DNA of 10,361 nucleotides from Treponema sp. UBA1798 (GTDB lineage: Bacteria; Spirochaetota; Spirochaetia; Treponematales; Treponemataceae). Below, in pieces: positions 6,100 to 10,361 of this stretch (within the stretch, counting starts at the first letter, position 1; each line of letters begins with the position of its first letter). A program made the translations under genes and the position numbers. The stretch covers positions 1 through 10,361 of the forward strand of contig DCFS01000159.1 in the NCBI GenBank assembly GCA_002319875.1. The letters run 5' to 3'. The notes beneath the pieces are model-generated. The model ran no database searches and was not told the DNA's origin. It was given only the letters and a program-made list of their open reading frames with translations.

Positions 6100-6737
6100 T
6101 GAGGGAAAAATTCGAAACACAGCTCAAAGAGCTTAATGACAGTCTGATTTTCATGGGAGCTCAATGTGAAGACTGTATTACCTATGCCACCCAGGCACTT
6201 CTGACCGGGACCCAGAGCATGGCTGAAAAAGCCATCCAGCTTGAAAAGGATATAGACCAGAAGGAACGGGAGATACAGGCACTATGCATGAAACTTCTGC
6301 TTCAGCAGCAGCCTGTCGCGCGGGATCTGCGTACGATAAGTGCTGCCCTTAAAATGATAACCGATATGGAACGCATCGGAGATCAGGGAAGCGATATCGC
6401 TGAAATTGTACAGCATATTGACCTTACCGACAGCCGCAATAATGTGCATATAGCTGAAATGGCGGATGCAGTCATCCGTATGGTGACAAATGCGGTTACG
6501 GCCTTTGTCAGGCACGACGCGGAACTTGCCAGAAAAGTAGAAGAAGAAGACGATATCGTGGATGAACTGTTCCAGACGGTAAAAAAAGAACTGCTTGACA
6601 TGATATGCAGTGGTGTGGAACACAGTCGTTTTATAGGTGAGCAGGCTCTTGAGACGCTCATGATAGCGAAATACCTCGAACGAATCGGAGACCATACGGT
6701 AAATATTACCGAATGGGTACTATATACGCTGGAATAG
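6099..6737 (+). CDS. phoU: Phosphate-specific transport system accessory protein PhoU
   Basis: This 212-residue protein matches the two-repeat helical PhoU family. Each repeat carries the conserved metal-binding acidic motif: DMERIGDQGSDI with D89, E91, D95 and D99 in the first, and LERIGDHTVNI with E194, D198 and N202 in the second. The phrase LLLQQQPVARDLRTISAALKMI is also typical. PhoU is a cytoplasmic peripheral protein that restrains the Pst transporter and keeps the Pho sensor kinase in its inhibitory state when phosphate is plentiful. The gene overlaps the stop of pstB by one base and has a strong SD, so both should be made together from the pstS promoter. No intrinsic terminator is evident in the 194 bp after it, so read-through toward the kinase gene is possible. 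Nothing in the protein looks degraded. Confidence 0.95.
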   Translation: MREKFETQLKELNDSLIFMGAQCEDCITYATQALLTGTQSMAEKAIQLEKDIDQKEREIQALCMKLLLQQQPVARDLRTISAALKMITDMERIGDQGSDIAEIVQHIDLTDSRNNVHIAEMADAVIRMVTNAVTAFVRHDAELARKVEEEDDIVDELFQTVKKELLDMICSGVEHSRFIGEQALETLMIAKYLERIGDHTVNITEWVLYTLE

Positions 6738-6827
6738 TATATCCGCTTTTGAATGTAACAGACTTTTTGAAAGTGGCTCTGGAGAATCAGCAACTGCGTA
6801 AGCAGCAGGGATTAACCCTCCGCACGG

Positions 6828-6845
6828 ATAAAATGTAAATTTTAT
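6828..6845. repeat. Perfect AT-only inverted repeat between phoU and the kinase gene
   Basis: ATAAAAT (6828-6834) and ATTTTAT (6839-6845) form a perfect 7-bp inverted repeat around GTAA. It is 21 bp upstream of the -35 of the kinase promoter. Without GC pairs or a U-run it is a poor terminator; an operator is possible, but chance in an AT-rich gap is not excluded. Confidence 0.35.
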
Positions 6846-6866
6846 ACGGACATACTCAAATATTTC

Positions 6867-6894
6867 TTGACCCGCTGCCAGAATAGTGTATGAT
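6867..6894 (+). promoter_or_regulatory. Promoter of the hybrid histidine kinase gene
   Basis: TTGACC (6867-6872) and TATGAT (6889-6894) with a 16-bp spacer are five of six matches each to the sigma-70 consensus. The predicted start is near 6901, giving a leader of about 30 nt that includes GAGG (6921-6924). No 11-bp Pho-box repeats are seen here, so the kinase seems to be expressed separately from pst. Confidence 0.65.
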
Positions 6895-6931
6895 AATAAA
6901 TGTGCCGGATCTGGCGTCTTGAGGTTCCGTA

Positions 6932-9739
6932 TTGAAAAAAAACAACTCCTGTTTACCGGATTTTGAAAACTTTCCTGGCGGTAAGGTCGTTATGAAAGTA
7001 GGACCGGATAGTATTCCCATACTTGTTTATTTTACGGATAGTTTTTGCGAAATCATACACAGCAGCCGCGACGTGATCATGGAAAAAACAGGGAAATCTT
7101 TTTCGGATATTGTTTTTCCTGCTGACCGCGAAAACAGTGAAAAAGTATTTTTCCAGGGACTTTCCGATACAAAGCCATTTACATTTACCTGCCGTCTGAT
7201 TCCCGACCCGGATCATCCTGTATGGATAAATGTAACCTGCAGTGTTGTGCTTGAAGATAAAATCAAGACTGTTTATTGTACCTGTACGAATGCGGACGCT
7301 GAAATGCAGGCAAAAGAAAAACTCGGACTTTCTGAGCAGCGTTTCAGGATAGCTGCAGATCATTCCGATCTTGCCCTCTGGGAATATCATATTAAAGAGG
7401 ATTATAACGAATACAGTGAAAAGGCACAGGAGAGATATCATTTTCCTCCTGTTCTTCATCATATTCCTGCAGCCCTGATCGAACAGGGGTTCATCGATGG
7501 AAGCTGCGCTGCAGATCTGCTCAAGATGTATACTGAAATACGAAGAGGAAATAAGTTTGCATCATGCGAACTTATTTACCGGGAAGGCCGGCGCAGAATA
7601 AAGAGATATGCTCTCGTAAAAATGACAAATATTTATGATGAAGACGGCTATCCTGTTTCTGCAATAGGAACGGCAGAAGATATCACCGAAAAAAAAGAAG
7701 CCCTGATCAGGTTTGAAGATGAAGCTATGCAGCGGGTTTCACTGGAAACGGGGCTTGTCAGTAAGGTGTACTTCAATATGGACGAAGACCGCATTATTGA
7801 CTATGACATCAGCCGTTTCGACGCTATTCCGGACAGGAAATTTAAGACATATTCCGATCTGCTTTCCGTTATTTTAATGTCAGTTCCTGATCCGATACAA
7901 AAAGAATGCCTGTTACGGGAATTGAATATTGAAAATCTTCGTGCACTCTATGAAGAAGGAACTTTACCGACAGGTATCGAGACCGTGCGCGTTCTGAAAG
8001 GCAGGCACAGAATCTGGACCCGTACTGATGTTCATATGATGAAACATCCTGCGCAGGGATGTCCGGTTGTTTTTGTTTTTACGCGCGATATTACTGCAGA
8101 AAAAATGAACCAGTTCATTATAGATGCGGTGGTCAACAGAACGTATGATTTTATTGATAAAATAGATATACCTTCTGAAACATATAAATTTTTTTCATTT
8201 GCCATAAAAAATGCTGTTATGCCGGATGCTGAAGGGAATTATTATTCTGAAAACATTCTAAATTTTCTAAAGGCAATAATATACCCCGATGATCTGAAAA
8301 AACTGCTGAAAAACCGCAGACTGGATAATGTTGAAAAGCAGTTAGAAAAAAACGAATTGTATGAATTTACGGTGAGAGTTCTGAGTCCTGAAGGTGATAT
8401 ATATACAAAAAAGTATCAGTACCGCTATCTTGACAGGGAAACGGGAACGCTGCTGCTTACACAGCTTGATGTTACGGAGGCTCTGAAGGAAGAATGGAAG
8501 CAGAAGGATCTGCTGGAAACAGCGCTTATTTCTGCAAAGCAGGCAAGCGCAGCGAAAAGTAATTTTCTGTCCCGTATGAGCCATGAAATACGTACTCCGA
8601 TGAATGCTATTATAGGTATGGCTGCTATTGCAGACCAGTCCGTCGGCAATGATACTAAAATATCGGATTGTATCTCTAAAATCAGCCTCTCTGCGAAGTA
8701 CCTTTTATCACTGATAAACGACATCCTTGATATGTCACGGATTGAAAGCGGAAGAATGCTGCTTAGAAATGAAAAATTTTTGTTTAAGGAGTTTATTAAC
8801 GGTATCAATACGATCATCGATAATCAGGCTGTTAATAAAGGACTTGACTATAAATGTATCCTTTCAGAAGAAGTTGAAGATTGTTATACCGGTGATGCAA
8901 TGAAGCTTCAGCAGATATTGATTAACATTCTGGGCAATGCCGTCAAATATACTGCTAAAGGAAAAATCCTGTTCAGGGTTGACCAGCTTTCCCGGAAAGG
9001 GAATCTGTCCATACTGCGGTTTACGGTTACTGATACCGGTCGCGGCATCAGTAAGGAATTCATGCCTAAAATCTTTGATATGTTCGAACAGGAAGATACC
9101 AGCTCCACAACTGTTTTCGGCGGGACAGGTCTCGGGCTTGCTATTTCCAGACATCTTGCAGAGTTGATGGGAGGACATATCAGCGTAAAAAGCGTCTTAG
9201 GTTCAGGCAGTGAGTTTTCGGTTGATATTCCGCTCACGGTTGATAAAGGTACCGGATCTCTGCCGGAAAAGAGCTGCCGTTTCGAGCAGATGTCTGCGCT
9301 TGTCGTTGATGATGTCACGGCATGTAAACAGGATCCATCTTTTGATTTTTCTGGAAAGAGAATTCTTGTTGCTGAAGATAATGCGTTAAATGCAGAAATT
9401 GCTGTTTCATTACTGGAAAACCGGCATTTTGAAGTTGAAACGGTGCAGAACGGACTGAAAGCACTGGAAATATTTACTTCAAAACCGTCATACTATTATG
9501 ATGCTGTGCTGATGGATGTCAGAATGCCCGTAATGGACGGCCTTCAGGCTGCAGCCGGTATAAGGCATATAGACAGAGAGGATGCGAAGACTGTTCCGAT
9601 TATAGCTATGACCGCAAATGCTTTTGACGAAGATGTGGAAAAAAGCAGATCGGCGGGTATGGACGCACATCTTGCCAAACCTGTTGAACCGGACCTTCTG
9701 TATCGTGAGCTTCACCGGCTGTTGTGTAAAAAGAATTGA
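6932..9739 (+). CDS. Soluble hybrid histidine kinase with PAS-like sensors and one intact receiver
   Basis: This 935-residue kinase has no signal peptide or membrane segment, so it probably senses a cytoplasmic cue. Sensor part: a PAS-like region (about 20-128), a clear PAS/PAC unit (131-256, ending TAEDITEKKEA), and two more divergent PAS-like segments ending RDITAEK (385-391) and LDVTEALKEE (512-521). A short helical linker leads to HisKA with phospho-acceptor H551 in MSHEIRTPMN. HATPase boxes are N669, DTGRGIS (701-707) and GGTGLGLAI (730-738). Next comes SALVVDDVTAC (788-798), the opening strand of a receiver, and then a full receiver (about 809-932) with E815, D816 and phospho-acceptor D862 in LMDVRMP, T in MTANAF and K in LAKPVEP. 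Start: TTG with GAGG 7 nt upstream is preferred. ATG at 6992 with AAGG 5 nt upstream is an alternative that loses 20 residues. It is not PhoR-like; a phosphate role is only suggested by position. Confidence 0.92.
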   Translation: MKKNNSCLPDFENFPGGKVVMKVGPDSIPILVYFTDSFCEIIHSSRDVIMEKTGKSFSDIVFPADRENSEKVFFQGLSDTKPFTFTCRLIPDPDHPVWINVTCSVVLEDKIKTVYCTCTNADAEMQAKEKLGLSEQRFRIAADHSDLALWEYHIKEDYNEYSEKAQERYHFPPVLHHIPAALIEQGFIDGSCAADLLKMYTEIRRGNKFASCELIYREGRRRIKRYALVKMTNIYDEDGYPVSAIGTAEDITEKKEALIRFEDEAMQRVSLETGLVSKVYFNMDEDRIIDYDISRFDAIPDRKFKTYSDLLSVILMSVPDPIQKECLLRELNIENLRALYEEGTLPTGIETVRVLKGRHRIWTRTDVHMMKHPAQGCPVVFVFTRDITAEKMNQFIIDAVVNRTYDFIDKIDIPSETYKFFSFAIKNAVMPDAEGNYYSENILNFLKAIIYPDDLKKLLKNRRLDNVEKQLEKNELYEFTVRVLSPEGDIYTKKYQYRYLDRETGTLLLTQLDVTEALKEEWKQKDLLETALISAKQASAAKSNFLSRMSHEIRTPMNAIIGMAAIADQSVGNDTKISDCISKISLSAKYLLSLINDILDMSRIESGRMLLRNEKFLFKEFINGINTIIDNQAVNKGLDYKCILSEEVEDCYTGDAMKLQQILINILGNAVKYTAKGKILFRVDQLSRKGNLSILRFTVTDTGRGISKEFMPKIFDMFEQEDTSSTTVFGGTGLGLAISRHLAELMGGHISVKSVLGSGSEFSVDIPLTVDKGTGSLPEKSCRFEQMSALVVDDVTACKQDPSFDFSGKRILVAEDNALNAEIAVSLLENRHFEVETVQNGLKALEIFTSKPSYYYDAVLMDVRMPVMDGLQAAAGIRHIDREDAKTVPIIAMTANAFDEDVEKSRSAGMDAHLAKPVEPDLLYRELHRLLCKKN

Positions 9740-9765
9740 AAAATGGTGCTGACAGGATGTTTTAC

Positions 9766-9782
9766 TGTTAAAAGAATGTTAA
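9766..9782 (-). promoter_or_regulatory. Pho-box-like repeat upstream of the response regulator
   Basis: On the minus strand this reads TTAACA, 5 bp, TTAACA: two perfect copies of the PhoP-type hexamer at 11-bp spacing (plus 9766-9771 and 9777-9782). The next positions in phase are poor matches. It lies 38 bp upstream of a TACAAT -10 and in reverse orientation compared with the pstS array. It suggests autoregulation of the response regulator. Confidence 0.5.
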
Positions 9783-9820
9783 TTCTCTTAAAAACCGTTT
9801 TCGATTTTTCCTGAACCGGA

Positions 9821-9826
9821 TACAAT
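9821..9826 (+). promoter_or_regulatory. -10 element immediately before the response-regulator start
   Basis: TACAAT ends 6 bp before the ATG at 9833, so a transcript from it would begin at or next to the start codon. The best-placed -35 (9798-9803, TTTTCG) is weak, which fits an activator-dependent promoter. No SD is present before the ATG. Confidence 0.45.
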
Positions 9827-9832
9827 ACAGTT

Positions 9833-10361
9833 ATGAGAATTCTGATCGTTGATGATGAAGAGCCTATTCGGGAACTTATCAGGTACAACGTGGAAAAAGA
9901 AGGTTTCCAGACTCTGGTTGCAGGAAATGGGTTGGAAGCTCTGAATCTTGTCCGTTCTGAAAAACCCGATATTATAATCCTTGATCTTATGCTGCCGGAT
10001 ATGAGCGGCCTTGATATATGCCGTATACTCAAAAACGATACAGCAACCGTCGTTATTCCCATTATTATGGTAACTGCAAAAACAGAAGACAGCGATATTG
10101 TCAGGGGCCTTGAACTTGGTGCGGATGATTATGTTACAAAACCTTTTTCGCCGAAAGTTCTTATAGCCCGTATCAGATCGGTTTTGCGCCGCGGCATATC
10201 AAATTCGGGAAATAATCCGGCAGGTGAAATAAATACACGCAATATACGTATCATACCTCTTAAACATGAAGTTTATATAAACGGCGGACTGACGGAATTC
10301 AGTGCTACTGAATTTTCCATTCTTTCCTATCTGGCACACCACGCCGGCCAGGTATTTTCGC
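9833..10361 (+). CDS. phoB: PhoB/PhoP-type OmpR-family response regulator (3' end outside window)
   Basis: The first 176 residues are visible; the frame is open to the right edge. The receiver domain (2-120) has D7, D8 and phospho-acceptor D51 in LDLMLPDMSG, T81 in VTAK and K103 in YVTKPFSP, all intact. After a linker (about 122-141), residues 142-176 begin a winged-helix OmpR-type DNA-binding domain (VYINGGLTEFSATEFSILSYLAHHAGQVFS). The receiver wording (LIVDDEEPIRELIRYNVEKEGF) is typical of PhoB and PhoP of phosphate systems. When phosphorylated such proteins bind 11-bp direct repeats, of which the window has a strong set before pstS and a weaker one before this gene. The start ATG is fixed by homology, since REC begins at residue 2. 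There is no SD. A phoR-like kinase may follow downstream but cannot be seen. The symbol rests on family resemblance plus neighbourhood. Confidence 0.85.
   Translation, partial: MRILIVDDEEPIRELIRYNVEKEGFQTLVAGNGLEALNLVRSEKPDIIILDLMLPDMSGLDICRILKNDTATVVIPIIMVTAKTEDSDIVRGLELGADDYVTKPFSPKVLIARIRSVLRRGISNSGNNPAGEINTRNIRIIPLKHEVYINGGLTEFSATEFSILSYLAHHAGQVFS

Noticed and set aside
6282..6793. Minus-strand open frames of about 136 codons across phoU
   Set aside because: They mirror the phoU coding frame, are Ser/Cys/Phe-rich in the manner of antisense shadows, and show no domain.
6812..6817. Pho-box hexamer TTAACC before the kinase gene
   Set aside because: It is a single half-site with no partner 11 bp on either side, as expected by chance.
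6738..6931. Intrinsic terminator after phoU
   Set aside because: The only clear hairpin (6828-6845) is all A/T with no U-run; the GGG/CCC pair near 6808-6818 has a stem too short to count.

Overview
The window carries about ten genes in a genome of moderate GC. The gene mix is a FemAB-type peptidoglycan aminoacyltransferase, a CmpB-type membrane protein, a loose lipobox, PAS-rich soluble hybrid kinases and TTG starts. It fits a Treponema-like spirochaete best. A low-to-mid-GC Firmicute cannot be excluded, because several families (CmpB, COG2316 HD proteins, TTAACA-type Pho boxes) are common there. No rRNA, tRNA, insertion sequence or CRISPR array was seen.

Layout. Positions 1-496 (minus strand) hold the first 165 residues of a CmpB-family (putative ABC-transporter type IV) membrane protein that runs off the left edge. 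It is divergent from a two-gene unit at 610-3020: an HD-superfamily predicted hydrolase and a YgiQ-type radical SAM protein. The two divergent promoters share the same -35 bases. Convergent to ygiQ, at 3046-4203 (minus), is a FemAB-family enzyme. After a divergent intergenic region with a very good Pho-box array comes a phosphate module on the plus strand: a PstS-like lipoprotein (4401-5273), PstB (5332-6099) and PhoU (6099-6737). A large soluble hybrid histidine kinase (6932-9739) with its own promoter follows, then the start of a PhoB/PhoP-type response regulator (9833 to the right edge), again behind Pho-box-like repeats.

The phosphate module is the unusual part. The PstS-like protein is arranged as a circular permutation. 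The usual C-terminal half of PstS (starting at the SRESGSGTR phosphate loop) comes first, directly after the lipoprotein signal. The usual N-terminal half (TGSSSVFP to TGDITKW) comes second. Together the halves make one complete binding protein with no overlap or gap. In addition, pstC and pstA, which encode the permeases normally found between pstS and pstB, are absent here; only 58 bases separate the two genes. The hybrid kinase retains only the first strand and acidic pair of a first receiver domain, followed at once by an intact second receiver.

Working model (inference). Under phosphate limitation the PhoB-type regulator binds the 11-bp repeats upstream of pstS and of its own gene. PstS, PstB and PhoU then supply the binding, ATPase and signalling parts of the Pst system, with the permease subunits encoded elsewhere or lost. 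The hybrid kinase sits inside the cluster but looks nothing like PhoR, so its link to phosphate is only positional.
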